From positions 777,966 through 841,965 of the forward strand of contig MU270034.1 of NCBI GenBank assembly GCA_021432635.1: 64,000 nucleotides of DNA. The letters run 5' to 3'. A model generated the notes under the pieces. It was not told where the DNA came from and did no database searches. It saw only the letters and a list, made by a program, of their open reading frames with translations. Made by a program: the position numbers and the translations under genes. Shown piece by piece: positions 1 through 15,113 of the stretch (within the stretch, counting starts at the first letter, position 1; each line of letters opens with the position of its first letter). This DNA comes from Thozetella sp. PMI_491. Taxonomy: Eukaryota; Ascomycota; Sordariomycetes; Chaetosphaeriales; Chaetosphaeriaceae.

Positions 1-44
1 TCCGGTCCGAGAAAGTAGCGCGAAGGATCCTTGGTTTGCCCTAT

Positions 45-79
45 TCGGACGTGCTCGGACGTCGGGCTTCCTCGGACGT
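45..79. repeat. three short TCGGACGT copies
   Basis: The octamer TCGGACGT occurs at about 45, 55 and 72, inside a GC-rich stretch at the left edge of the window. The rest of 1-679 contains no convincing gene. The copies may be a regulatory repeat or chance, and no partner gene is visible to the left. Confidence 0.4.
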
Positions 80-679
80 CGGCCTACCTCAGATGCCGGG
101 CTGCCCCCGTATAATGCCTCTTTTCCGGAGCGTCTAAAAATCAGGGTTACCGGATCGGATTTCGGGCAGAGACAAACTAGACAGAGCTACCTGAAACCCG
201 TCTGCCAAAATCGCTTCACTTTCCTCTATGCAATACAATTCATTCAGAGGCGAGGAAGTGGCCTGGGCGCAAATTGATAGCTCCTTTTAGGGGCCACATA
301 CCATCTATCACACCGTGACGAATTTAGTACTTTTCTATGACATATTGAAGGTTTCACAAGTGATATCCTTGCTCGGAAAATCGTGCACGCTGGAGGTCAC
401 ATACAGTAGTGTCCCGATCGGCCAAACTCAGGTCGCGAACATAAGTCAGCCGAGGACCAGGGCTCACTTCCAACTTCTAACTGAACTCCGTGTTTCTACC
501 GCGAAGTCCGAAGCGGAACAAATTCTGATGTGATTGTCAGCGAAATTGGGTTCAACTTGCACCCCGAAATCCTATGAACAATGTTCTCGTTCTCGGTTCC
601 AGAATACAAGGCGTCAAGAAGAATCGGTGATTCGATTGTTAGCAGCAGCTCAATAAAAAAGCAAATCCAAACGATAAAA

Positions 680-1957
680 ATGCGCATTCGGAACAGTCTC
701 ATTGCCACCAGCCTCTGGCTTCACTTTGGTGCCGTCTTTACGCTCCCGGCAGTTGAGCCAATTCCTCCCAGCCAAGACCCCTTTTACACTCCGCCCTGCG
801 GCTTCGAACACACTGAGCCTGGAAGAATTCTACGAACTCGACAGGCTTTGGGCTTGGTTTCTATCATTGCCAATAGCTCAGATGCGTACAGTCTCCTCTA
901 TCGAACAACTGGCACCAGAGGCCAACCCTCTTGGGCGGTCACAACGCTTCTCGTTCCAGCCAATACCTCCGCGACACTACCCAAGAAATTGGTTTCGTAC
1001 AACCTCGCCTATGATACCCCGGCTGTGGACTGGAGTCCAAGCTATGGACTGTATAACATTTACTCTACTCCCACCGGTAGCGGCTTCCCAGCCGACTCGA
1101 CATTTATTAGCGAAATCCTTGGCCGCGGTTGGTACGTCACTGTCCCCGACTATGAGGGCCCGGAAGCGTCATTCATCGAGGGGCCCCAGTCGGGGTACGC
1201 TGTAATTGACGCAGTTAGAGCGTCCATCATGGCCGATGCGATTGATTCCTCTGACGTCCAAACGGCCCTATGGGGCTACTCCGGCGGTGGCTTCGCTACC
1301 GCATGGGCGGCCGAGCTTCAGCCTGTGTACGCGCCAGATCTCAAGATTATTGGCGCCGCGGTCGGAGCACCACCCACCAACCTCTCCTTTTCTTTCGAGC
1401 AGATCAATAAGTCACTTTTCCAATTCCTGATTCCAACGACCTTGATCGGATTAGTATCGCAGTTCCCCGATGCCAACGCGTCGTTCGCCAACGCGCTGCA
1501 TACAGATGGCCCGTTCAATGCCACTGTACTTTACCAAGTAACAAAAAGGAGTGCGAACGACAACAGAGAGGCGTTTGCGTACCAAGACATCCTAGATTAC
1601 ATGGTGGATAAACAGCCCCCATTAGAGCTCCCTTTTATCGTCGACCTAGTGACGACCCAGACGGTACTAGGGAAAAATGGCACCCCCCAGATGCCCTACT
1701 TCATGTATAGTGCCATTGACGACCGTGTGGTGGGTATTTCCGGAATGGATGCCCTGGTCGACCAATACTGCTCCTCCAATGCAACGGTTCTTTTCCAGCG
1801 CAATACTGTAGGAGGACATGTGGCGGAAATTACCAATGGCGTCCCGAGAGTCTTCGACTTTTTGGACGCGGTATTTGGGGGAAATTTCGTGCCTGGAAGT
1901 GGCTGTCGGATTGAGAACGTGACAGTCGCTCTCGTCACAACTCCTGATCCCCTATGA
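680..1957 (+). CDS. secretory lipase (LIP family)
   Basis: Single-exon gene of 425 residues, an alpha/beta hydrolase of the fungal secretory lipase family, which releases fatty acids from triacylglycerols outside the cell. I start at the ATG at 680 rather than the upstream in-frame ATG at 581, because the 680 start puts a typical signal peptide (MRIRNSLIATSLWLHFGAVF) at the N-terminus. The nucleophile elbow reads GYSGG. A later SAIDDRVV stretch can supply the catalytic Asp and GGHVAE near the end the catalytic His. Many N-x-S/T sequons (NSS, NTS, NLS, NAS, NAT) fit a glycosylated secreted protein. It converges on the acyl-CoA ligase, with about 290 bp between them. The exact lipid substrate cannot be read from the sequence. 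Confidence 0.88.
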   Translation: MRIRNSLIATSLWLHFGAVFTLPAVEPIPPSQDPFYTPPCGFEHTEPGRILRTRQALGLVSIIANSSDAYSLLYRTTGTRGQPSWAVTTLLVPANTSATLPKKLVSYNLAYDTPAVDWSPSYGLYNIYSTPTGSGFPADSTFISEILGRGWYVTVPDYEGPEASFIEGPQSGYAVIDAVRASIMADAIDSSDVQTALWGYSGGGFATAWAAELQPVYAPDLKIIGAAVGAPPTNLSFSFEQINKSLFQFLIPTTLIGLVSQFPDANASFANALHTDGPFNATVLYQVTKRSANDNREAFAYQDILDYMVDKQPPLELPFIVDLVTTQTVLGKNGTPQMPYFMYSAIDDRVVGISGMDALVDQYCSSNATVLFQRNTVGGHVAEITNGVPRVFDFLDAVFGGNFVPGSGCRIENVTVALVTTPDPL

Positions 1958-2245
1958 GAATGCGTGGAGGTCAGATTGCGTTTCTAACCCTCCCTTGGAT
2001 CTACAAAGGCAGTTTATTTTAGGAAGGATTCATTACCAAGGCTTGGCACGTACCATAAGTAAGGCGATCTGTACACTAGTTGCCATGTCCAATACATCCG
2101 AGCATAGTGACAATTTAGTACTAGCCACGACTAAATCCAGGTTGGCAGAAACGGCCGCTCGAGGTCCGACGAGTTCCATCTAGAAGCCTCTCACGGCACT
2201 GGTGTTTTATTTCTATTGGCCAACATCCATAGCCACTTCTCGCCT

Positions 2246-4239
2246 TTAAATCTTGGCTCGAGAGGCCCATTTAGGCCTGGAGGTTAGTCTATTCCCCATC
2301 TCTCTCAGGAGATCCTTCCTGATCTTCCCGCTACCTGTGATAGGATAATCCTCTACAGCCTCGCCCTTACCTACCCAGATGATATGCTTCGGAGCCTTAT
2401 GTCGGCCCAGCTCCTCACGCACCCAAGCTACCACGTCGTCTTGGTATGGTTTCTGCTGACCTGGCCGCACCTCCAAGAAGGCTGTCACAGCCTCGCCATA
2501 TTGATCGTCCGTGACACCAACAACGCTTGCATGGCTGATCGCTGGGTGTTGAAGCAAGCGCTCCTCGATCTCCGGTGGGTAAATATTCTCGCCACCTAAT
2601 GCCGCGTGTTAATAAGGTATCAATATATTGCTTCATTCATCAGAATCCCGAAATCTCGGCATCTCACCCCGAATGATAATGTCCTTGACCCTCCCTGTGA
2701 TCCGGACATAACCGGCCTCGTCAATAGTCGCTTCGTCTCCCGTGTGCATCCACAGGACGCCCTTATCGTCAGGGACCATGGCCTCTTCCGTCTTCTCTCT
2801 CGCTCTGAAATAGCCCTGCTGCAAGAGGTAGCCAGATATGCAAATCTCACCGCGCGTTCCCACCGGGAGTATCTTGCCATTTTTGTCGACTACCTTCGCC
2901 AGCACGTGGGGCATGGCACGGCCAACCGTCTCCAGTTTTCGTTCTTGTGTATCACAGCTCTCAGTCATAAAGCTCATGGGAGACGTTTCTGTCATACCTT
3001 TCCGCGACAGATTGGATTATTAGCTTAGTCAACGCAAAAATTTTGCCAATGTGTTAGGGGCAAGGTTTACCGTATGCGATAGCGAGGAACTCATACCCTA
3101 GTCGTTTCTTCGCTTCAATGGCGAGCGTAGGAGCGACCTTTGATCCCGCGATGATACCCTTCTTAACAGTATTAATCTCTATATCGGTAAGCTCCATATG
3201 CCTAAAGATGGACGTAAACATAGTAGGCACCCCGTGAAATGCGGTGCATCTCTCACGTTGGAGCATGTTGGCCACAAGAGCAGCGTCGAAATCCCGCCCG
3301 GCAAAGCCGATGCATGCACCGTGAGTGAAGGTCGCGAGTAGCCCAGCAACGAGGCCAAAGCAGTGAAACAACGGGGGGCCGCAACAGAGGATATCCTCCG
3401 TAGTGACACCAAGCCGCTTGCCGATGAAGAAACCATTGTTCGTAATATTGCTTGTAGTGGCTTAGCTACAATTTCATCCGTTTTAGGCTGCTGATGGAGT
3501 ATTGCTATGCGATACTTACTGATGGCTCAGCATTGCAGCCTTTGGAGAGCCAGTGGTGCCACTTGTAAACTGAAGGTTAACTATCGACCTTGTGTCTACA
3601 GACATCTCGGCTTCATCAAGCACCGAGCTACCAATAGAGACCGCGGCGCTGAGGATATCATTCCAGGTCATATCTGTTTGGCAGTGTAACTGCTCTGGGC
3701 GGAGCAGCACGACATGCTCGAGCCCGTGCCTTTTTTGACGGAGGCGCTGGAGGAGAGGTAGAGTTGATTGACGGTTAACCTCATCAGGAACGAAAAGCAT
3801 ACGAGGGGCTGTATATGAAACGTATCCAATATTAGCAAGAGATGCCTCAAAGCATGTTGCTGCGGATCAGACCTGCGTGCTCGAGTGCCCTCAGACATTC
3901 GGGAACAGTGTATGTCTTATTGAGGATGACAAGGCATGCACCAATTCTGCCGATGGCAAAGAATAGCTCAACAAAGCGCTCGTCATCGCCGGAGAAGATG
4001 GCGACGCGATCGTCCTTGCGAATGCCAATGGCCAACAGACCCTTTGCTAGCTCCTTCGTCCGCTTCGCCATGTCACGATAGGTGATACGCGCCTGTGTCC
4101 AGCCGACGATCACAGCTTCTCTATCGCTGTAGAGCTGTGCCTGCCGGTCCACGAGCTGGCCAAGCGTTAGCTCGATGAGCGGAGGATCTGTGGTGCCGCG
4201 GACAAGAGAGAGGCCATCGTGAGGAGCTCGTTTTTCCAT
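2246..4239 (-). CDS. acyl-CoA ligase (AMP-binding, 4CL/fatty-acyl type)
   Basis: An ANL-superfamily ligase that would activate a carboxylic acid as acyl-AMP and then acyl-CoA. I read five exons joined by four introns: near 3888-3820, 3515-3451, 3062-3000 and 2652-2590. The spliced protein carries the P-loop LQFTSGTTGSPKAAM, the A5 motif YGMTETSP, the A7/A8 block MHTGDEATIDEAGYVRITGR, and the A10 lysine in PITGSGKIRKDLL. The ATG at 4239 (MEKRAPHDG) is preferred because the open frame further upstream begins at GTG. The protein ends in A-K-I, a tripeptide known to act as a type 1 peroxisomal signal in some yeasts, so a peroxisomal site is possible. The next gene upstream is an MDR reductase on the same strand. 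The substrate is unknown. Confidence 0.85.
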
Positions 4240-4777
4240 TTTCGGCAATAGTCGTTTGTTCACCTATAGCTAACTACGGGCTAACTTTGTATAGGAGCAG
4301 GACGAGACTTTAAATAAAGAGGGAAGGAGCTGATATAAGCTATCGACATTACATGCTTAGTCTAGGCGAGCCCTAGGGTTGCAATCAATCTGATCTGCAT
4401 TGAAGTAGAGAAGTAAGACATGACATGGTCATAGGTTGCAAATGTCACCGAGTCCTGACTAAGACAATAAGCTGCATTCATGCTATGTCACGTCAAGCGG
4501 GGCCAGTGTCGATCGAACGGACACCGCAAACAGCGAGGCAGCACACTCGATAGCCGTCTGTCAAACGGACTTGCTATATATTTCCTCTGTGATTCATTCG
4601 TAAGATATAGAATATTGCTGAGATTGGATTGAAAGTTGGTCCCTGTCCTCCCAACAACGGAGTAAATCTCTCCTTATCCCATCTTGTACATACTCTGCCT
4701 TCAAAGTCGTCGCCAGTGGAGGTACAAATTAGGTATGTACCATACGTAGTTAAGGGCTACGCACTATATATAGCAGC
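4240..4777. other. intergenic, ligase promoter side
   Basis: About 540 bp between the start of the acyl-CoA ligase and the stop of the MDR reductase, both on the minus strand. It should hold the ligase promoter and the reductase 3' end. I see no ORF, repeat or RNA gene. Confidence 0.6.
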
Positions 4778-5979
4778 CTAAATGCCAATGCCCTCTGTCT
4801 CTTCAATCCTAAAAACATACTTCATGCCGCTCGCTTTCCCATCCTTAAGCCCCTCGAGCGCCGTCTGAATCCCGCCTAAGCCTCCCGGCACCACTTGAGT
4901 TCTCTGCCCGCGAAACCATCCCTGGCGTAGGCCCCGTGAGATATACCTAAAAAATATATACCCAAAGTCGGCGTCATTCTTGTGCACGCTCCCAACAAGG
5001 GTTGTACTCTTCTCTACCCACTCGGGCAATCCATTCATTTCCCCGCCAAGTACGAATGTAGCTTTTGCAGTCTTGCCATCTCCAGCCCGTGCGAAAACGA
5101 GACCGATATTTCTAGAGCTGCTTTCCTCTGAAACAGCATCTAAGGCATGCCTCACGGGCGGCTTGCCATCTAAAGCCTTCGTAAGGGTTTCCACAACATT
5201 TTCGTCTCCTTCTCGATAGTCAACAACCAGGTCTCCCTTTCTTGGATCAATAAATGTCCTGACGTATTCGATCGCTCGGCCAGCAACGCAAAGGATGGGG
5301 TGGATATTGCTGCGTAAAGCAAACTGCAGGCCGTAGAAACCAACAGAGGAAGAAGCTCCGTAGATTATCAGGGGAGTCTCGACAACGTGGCTCCTACTAA
5401 CCACCCACGGGTACGGCAAGTCAAGGAGCCCATAAAGAGCCTTAGCGGCGGTCATAGCTGCAAGGGGGAGTGCCGCGGCTTCTATAGCAAGTGATAATGT
5501 CAATTGTCTGTTCGAAGATGGATTCAGAAGGAGCTGAGAAAAGATACCTTCAAAGGTTGTCTCCTTAGGGATGTGAAACGTAGTATGCTGCCAGGCGATG
5601 GCATATTCGGCAAAGCTACCCCCGGGGGTATTAATCTGGTGGAAAGCGGCCACACGATCGCCAGGCTTGAACTCGAACACATTCGCGCCAACCTTGTCCA
5701 CGATACCAGCAATGTCATCTCCTGAATTTGTGGTTATATTCCAAACTTCCGCAAGCTTCCAGTCCTTGGGGTTTGATCCGCTGACAATGACACGAATAAG
5801 GACCTGGTCCTCGTTTGGCTCGGGGACTGGCGAATTCACGATTTGCACCCTTGGTCCTTAGTATAGAATCAAGTAAGCTTCGAGCTTCCAATTAGCCTAA
5901 GATTAGAGGGAGCTGGACAACCGCCTGTCGATACAGCAAGCGCTTATCCCATACCTTTACTCACGATTGCTTCTTTCAT
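4778..5979 (-). CDS. MDR-superfamily reductase (quinone/enoyl reductase-like)
   Basis: A medium-chain dehydrogenase/reductase without the zinc ligands of alcohol dehydrogenase, so most like fungal quinone- or enoyl-reductase/ToxD-like proteins. Exon 1 is only 25 nt (ATG at 5979, giving MKEAIVSK). A 98-nt intron (5954-5857) joins it to GPRVQIVNSPVPEPNEDQV. A second intron of 66 nt (5547-5482) is in frame and stop-free, so a simple ORF call would wrongly include it. Removing it restores the family sequence TTFEEAAALPLAAMTAA. The product is 345 residues. Visible features are SGSNPKDWK, GDDIAGIVDKVG, PGDRVAAFH, and the dinucleotide-binding region IIYGASSSVGFYGLQ. It lies upstream of the acyl-CoA ligase on the same strand. 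No PKS that it could serve in trans lies next to it. Confidence 0.85.
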
Positions 5980-6530
5980 CTTCTCTGATATCACTTGTAG
6001 TGGCTGCTGGTTACGGCTACCCTCTGGTCTAAACTTTTGCGGTTGATAGGAGGTGGAGAACCGAGCATATAATCCCTTTAGGTTGTGTGGTAGAGACCGC
6101 CCAAAATCTACTGCCGAGGAACGCGGCAGACGCGTTTGGATAAAAGGCTAGGATAGTCTCTGGACTATATAAAGGTCGAATGAGATCTCGGCAGATAAAC
6201 AGGCTCTCGGCGCCGGTTTAATATTTATAACAGTTGCTAAACAAAGGGGACTTCATTTAATATTATTACGGACCTTCCACTCGGTAAAATGATTAGGAAA
6301 CCTCATATTATTCGAGCTGAGAATATATCAAACTTGTCTGTGATAACTGCACTTGAAAGTCGCTGTGACTATTTTACGACGACATAAATTTTGATTTGCG
6401 ATCTTTATATTTAGTTGCCATCTCCTCCTTCCTGCACGTGGTGAATTGATCGGGAAAGTACTAGAGACTTGAAATTTGAACTTAAATTTAACGATCCTGG
6501 ATTTGCTACGCGTAGATCGTGCCTTTATTC
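5980..6530. other. intergenic, partly AT-rich
   Basis: About 550 bp between the MDR reductase start and the GH31 stop. The part from about 6200 to 6500 is AT-rich. It should contain the reductase promoter and the GH31 3' end. No other gene is seen. Confidence 0.6.
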
Positions 6531-10290
<3,760 letters not shown>

Positions 10291-11366
10291 TTTACTCCCC
10301 TTCCTTTCACTACTGTATGACTTTTCGGGGGGTGCTTCCTGTCTCTCGTCTTTCTCTCGAGTTGTGACAACGCATCCGGCCGGGATTGACTAATCTGGTA
10401 TACATGTAGATTTTATTTTATTCGGCACTGCGTGACACGGTAAGAGAGAAATTAGTATGACGACAGCTATTCATAGAGGTTGTGCGATGTAAAGTTGCGG
10501 GGCTTATCCCCACCCCTCCTACCATCCCCAAAATATCTACCTAGTCACACGGGTGCAAAACGCGCCACGCATGTGACGTGGCTTTGGGGATGTACACGGT
10601 ACGGTACCATCGTCTGCATCACACAGGGCACTACGGGCGGCCGCCCCCAGCCACCCCCAGCGGGGTATCCTAGTCAAGCTTTCAAGGGCAGGGGACAACG
10701 TACCTAAGGTAGGTGATAGGAGAGGTGGGACTGGATGATATGTGCTGTACATGCACAGATACCTACACAGGTACCTACTCAGAGTACCTCAGGCAAAGGG
10801 AAGGAGGTACCTATGCATGATTATCGTTCCGGCGCCGAATGAACGTCTCTAAAACCTGGGGATTGGAGGTTAGACACTAAAATCTGGGGTTTGAAGACTG
10901 GGATGCTATCAGCTTCGTGTCGAGCCTGCCCGAATTAGGCATGCCGGTCGTATTGATGTGACCTGGGCACCCTGCTCCTGGACTATCGCAGTCGCACTCG
11001 CCGGCCAGTGCTGTCCCGAAGGAGAAATATACGGTAACAAGCCGCCAATGAACTCTCGATACTGTCCCTATCTCCTTTCCATTTACAATTAAGGCAATAA
11101 AAGGACGTATCGTTTCATACCGGCTAGATGGAAAGAAGGATGCGGGGATTGTTGGCCAAAACTCACTCGGACATCGCATACCGTGCCGACAACCCTGGGT
11201 CGGCCAGCCACCTCGCAAAAAATACGTCGAAGAGCAGATAATTCTCAACTCGCCGAAGGGACGAGCTTTCCTAACTCAGTAGTTTACTAGCATCCATCCC
11301 AGTTTTGAGTTTCTGAGTCTCTTGTCCTGCTCGCTGTATGCTGGAACAGTTCTCACTTGTGCAACT
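10291..11366. promoter_or_regulatory. shared divergent promoter with CreA-like motifs
   Basis: About 1.08 kb separates the starts of the alpha-glucosidase (-) and the sugar permease (+). Four matches to the SYGGRG consensus of the carbon-catabolite repressor CreA are visible: CCCCAC at about 10508 (GTGGGG on the other strand), CCCCAG at about 10645 and 10655, and GCGGGG at about 10660. The last three lie within 21 bp. The stretch 10700-10815 also repeats TACCT five times. The motif matches are seen; glucose repression is inferred from the known role of CreA. Confidence 0.55.
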
Positions 11367-13110
11367 ATGGAGAAGCCCGCCGCCACGCACGTCGACGAAC
11401 ATGTCGACTCCGTCATCCCTACATCGGTACGACTCGATGATGATGTCCTGGCTAGGATGGTTCAAGATATCGACAACTTTGCTGGCCTCACAGAAAATGC
11501 CGCCGCTGCCACAGCGTTTGAGAAGAAACTGACAGTAGCTCAGGCCCTTCGCATGTATCCCAAGGCTGCTTTCTTCTCAGTCGTTCTCTCCACGGCCATC
11601 ATTATGGAGGGCTTTGACACGGCGCTGCTTATCAACTTCATGGCGTACCCTCAGTTTCAAAAAAGATTCGGCGTGCCAGTCGGCGATGGTACCTACCAGC
11701 TTACGGCGCCGTGGCAATCTGGTCTGTCGGCTGGTGGCCAGGTTGGACAAATCCTCGGCCTGTGGGCGGCAGGTATCGCCGCTGAGCGTTGGGGCTACAA
11801 AAAGACAATGATCGTCAGCTTGGTACTCATGATTGGAGCCATTTTCATCATGTTCTTTGCTCAGAGCATCGAGATGCTCCTCGTCGGCGAGATCATATGT
11901 GGTTTCCCGTGGGGCGCGTTCCAGACTTTGACGACGACTTATGCTGCCGATATCACCCCCGTGGCTCTCCGGCCGTACCTGACAACCTTTGTCAACATGT
12001 CTGTGAGTGATATTACCTCACTTCTTATGGCCACCATCAGCGCTCTTTGCGGCGTTCTGGACTAACCAATGCTAGTGGGTGATTGGAGGACTGATTGCCA
12101 CTGGTGTTATCCGAGGCCTGGTAGACCGGACGGACGATGACTGGGGCTGGCGTATTCCCTATGCTATCCAGTGGGTGTGGCCAGTCCCAATCATAGTTGG
12201 TATCCTCCTCGCGCCTGAGTCGCCGTGGTGGCTTGTGCGCAACGATCGCATAGAAGAGACCAAGAGAGTTTTACGCCGGCTAGTCTCGCCTGAGCATACA
12301 GACTACAACATCGAGAACCATATTGCTATGATGGTCTATACAAATGCGCATGAGAAGTCTGTCAGCGCTGGCACTTCGTATAAGGATTGCTTTCGAGGGG
12401 TTGACCTGCGACGTACGGAAGTCACTTGCTGCGTTTGGCTCCTCCAGGTTACTTGCGGTCTTGCGTTTGGCGGAAATGTGACCTACTTTCTCGAGCAGGC
12501 CGGTTTCGACCCTACAAATGCTTTTAGCTTCGGCCTCGGCACCAACGGCCTTGCCCTGTTAGGGACGCTCTCATCGTGGTGGGCCCTGCGGTTTGTCGGC
12601 CGCCGTACTCTATACCTCTGGGGCCTCGTTATCATGTTCTTCATACTCATCATAGTGGGCTTCCTCGGCATCCCAGAATCCACGCCGGCCATTGGGTACG
12701 CCTCGGGTGCCCTCATGATGATTTTCGTCGCTACCTACGATGTCACCGTCGGCCCTGTCTGCTACTGCTTGGTAGCTGAACTTCCCTCAACCCGACTTCG
12801 TATCAAGACAGTCGCGTTGGCACGCAATGTCTACAACATCGCTGGTATCGTGTGTACCTTCTTCAACAACCCGATCTTAAACCCTACTGCATGGAATTTG
12901 AGAGGCAAAGGCGGATTTGTCTGGTGTGGCTTCACGCTTGGCTCTATAGTTTGGGTGTATTTCCGGCTGCCCGAGCCCAAGGGCTTAACTCCTGGCGAGA
13001 TAGATGTCTTGTTTGAGAATAAGGTCCCAGCTCGCAAGTTCGACAAGGTTAAGGCGGATGAGTTCCGCTCGGCCGGTTTGGATCCCCGAGCTGGTATCAA
13101 AAAGGTATAA
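11367..13110 (+). CDS. MFS sugar permease (maltose/alpha-glucoside type)
   Basis: A 556-residue sugar:proton symporter of the major facilitator superfamily, plasma-membrane type. Two exons flank a 73-nt intron (12003-12075). The ATG at 11367 (MEKPAATH) is chosen because the frame upstream opens only at a TTG. The motif PESPWWLVRN after the sixth helix is characteristic of fungal maltose and alpha-glucoside permeases. Also visible are GFDTALL in the first helix, AAERWGYKKTM after helix 2, and the C-terminal PEPKGLTPGEIDVLFE. About twelve hydrophobic segments can be counted. Divergence from a GH31 alpha-glucosidase suggests the two genes form a small alpha-glucoside utilisation unit: one enzyme hydrolyses the sugar at the cell surface and the permease imports it or its products. 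Confidence 0.9.
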
Positions 13111-13795
13111 GGCATCAATTCACCCCTCTGAGTTAACTTGAGGGCAAGCGGGGGAGCGATAGTTGTAATTTTCCGGGTCGAACCCAGTATACGTATCTCA
13201 TACATCTAGCTACATATTTAGATAATCTGAATGTTAACAGCTTATCATGGGGCTCATAACCTAGTTTCGGTACAGAGCTATCCTTTCACTCTCCTTGCCG
13301 GAGATGGGACCGGTGAGAATGTCTATCTTTGTGTGTATTCGTCGAGCACAGCGTACCGCCTACTTCGCACTTCTGCAAACTTCTCAGTCTGAAACGATTT
13401 CTATAATGCAGAGGGATGAGCCCACACAAAGTAGGTACCTAGATACGTCGCAGCTAGTGGAGGCAGGCGGGGTATTCGGAAATAAGTTGCCGAGTGACCA
13501 CCCAATATTACACCAACTTAAGTAACTACCTAGCTTGCGCATTAGCTTGAACTAGCGGGCATCTATTGGTCTGTGTGCGAGCGTTGGTCCCCGATACCTG
13601 AACGGGGGCCTTTGGGTGGGTAGAAAGCCAGGCCGCAAGACCGTGGGCCAGCGAGGAAGTGTCAAAGGCTCCGCCTGCTGTGATCAACAGGGTGAAATTG
13701 CACTCATCGCTCAATTTATCGCTCTTTTTCTTCCCTGCTCTTGTCGCTTCGGAATTCAGGGCCCTCCCTTACACCAGAGCTAACCTTGAAACGAA
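13111..13795. other. intergenic
   Basis: About 690 bp between the permease stop and the SGNH hydrolase start, both genes on the plus strand. It should contain the permease 3' end and the hydrolase promoter. I see no other gene or repeat. Confidence 0.6.
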
Positions 13796-15113
13796 ATGCG
13801 CGTAGTCACGGCTGTAGATGCGCACACACGTTCCCACTGGGTCGGCGTATGGGCTGCCGCGCCGGTGTTAACCAACGCAATGGACATGCCACCGCCGCCG
13901 TATGTGAGTCCCAGGCTTCCACAAACCTTAGCCGTAGAGAATATTGACTAACTTCAGCATCTAGACCACGCCAGAGCTAGCCTTCCACAATACAACGGTT
14001 CGCCAAACTCTACAAGTGACAACCGGCGGTCAACATTTGCGCATCCGCATATCGAACGCGTTTGGCTGCACAAACCTCCATATATGGTCTGTCACCATCG
14101 CTTTGCCCAAACCTGAGCTAGGGCAGCCCCATGCAGGCTCCAAGGCGGTTGTCGCCGACACAATACGGGCTGTGACTTTCGACGGTAGACCATCGACCGA
14201 AATCCCAAATGGCGCGCTCGCGCTCTCCGACCCTATAGACTTCGCTGTGCGTCCTGGGCAGGACATCACGGTGAGCATTTACCTCCGCGACGGTCAAGCT
14301 GGCGGTCATATTACTGGGCACGAGGGAGGCCGCACCGAATCGTGGTTGTGTCATGGCGACCTCACGGCCGATGCGGAATTCGACGCACCCGGCGTGCAGA
14401 GTGTGTTCCATTGGTACTTCCTCTCAGGTGTCGAGGCTTGGCAGGAACATCGTCATAGCGCATTCGTGCTGCTCGGCGACAGCATAACAGACGGCAACCT
14501 CAGCACCAACAATGGCAATGACAAATGGCCTGACTTACTGTTCGAGCGCATGATGGCACACCCGTTCGCGCAATACGTCTCGATCATCAACCAAGCTGCG
14601 GGGGGTAACAGCGTCCTGCAGGACTCACCGGCCGGGCATGCATTGGGCCGCTTAGACCGCGATGTATTTGCACAGCCAGGAGTTCGATACGTGCTTTTGT
14701 TGGATGGCGTTAACGATATTGGTGGGGCTCCAGATGATACTACGCGCCAAACAGAGGTTGGAGACCGACTACTGTTGGCATACAGGCAGATTACGGCGCG
14801 AGTACACTGTATGGGCCTACCTATGTTCGGGGCCACCATCGGGCCGATGGGACCTGACCATCCATACGCGACAGTAAAGCGAGAGGCTACGCGGCAGCGC
14901 GTGAACGACTGGATCCGCACTTCGGGAGTGTTCGACGCTGTAGTGGATTTTGACACCGTGCTCCGCGATCCCGACCAGCCGCTGCGCCTACGGCCCGACT
15001 TTGACTCGGGTGATCACTTGCATCCAAACGCCAAGGGATTCCAGGCCATGGCGGACGCATTTCCATTGGAATATTTTGAGAAGTTTGCGAACTATGTAGG
15101 CATGTTTAAATGA
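13796..15113 (+). CDS. SGNH/GDSL-type hydrolase
   Basis: A 418-residue SGNH hydrolase, a family of esterases, lipases and carbohydrate deacetylases. Exon 1 (13796-13903) begins at ATG with RVVTAVDAHTRSHWVGVWAA. The intron 13904-13964 has the branch point TGACTAAC, and exon 2 runs from 13965 to the stop. The four catalytic blocks are visible: GDSITDG (Ser), a Gly-containing block II in QAAGGNSVLQD, GVNDIGG (Asn), and DHLHPNAKGF (Asp/His). About 120 residues in front of block I form a beta-rich domain, seen in the group that resembles bacterial secreted GDSL esterases. I see no clear signal peptide. The substrate cannot be told. Confidence 0.87.
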
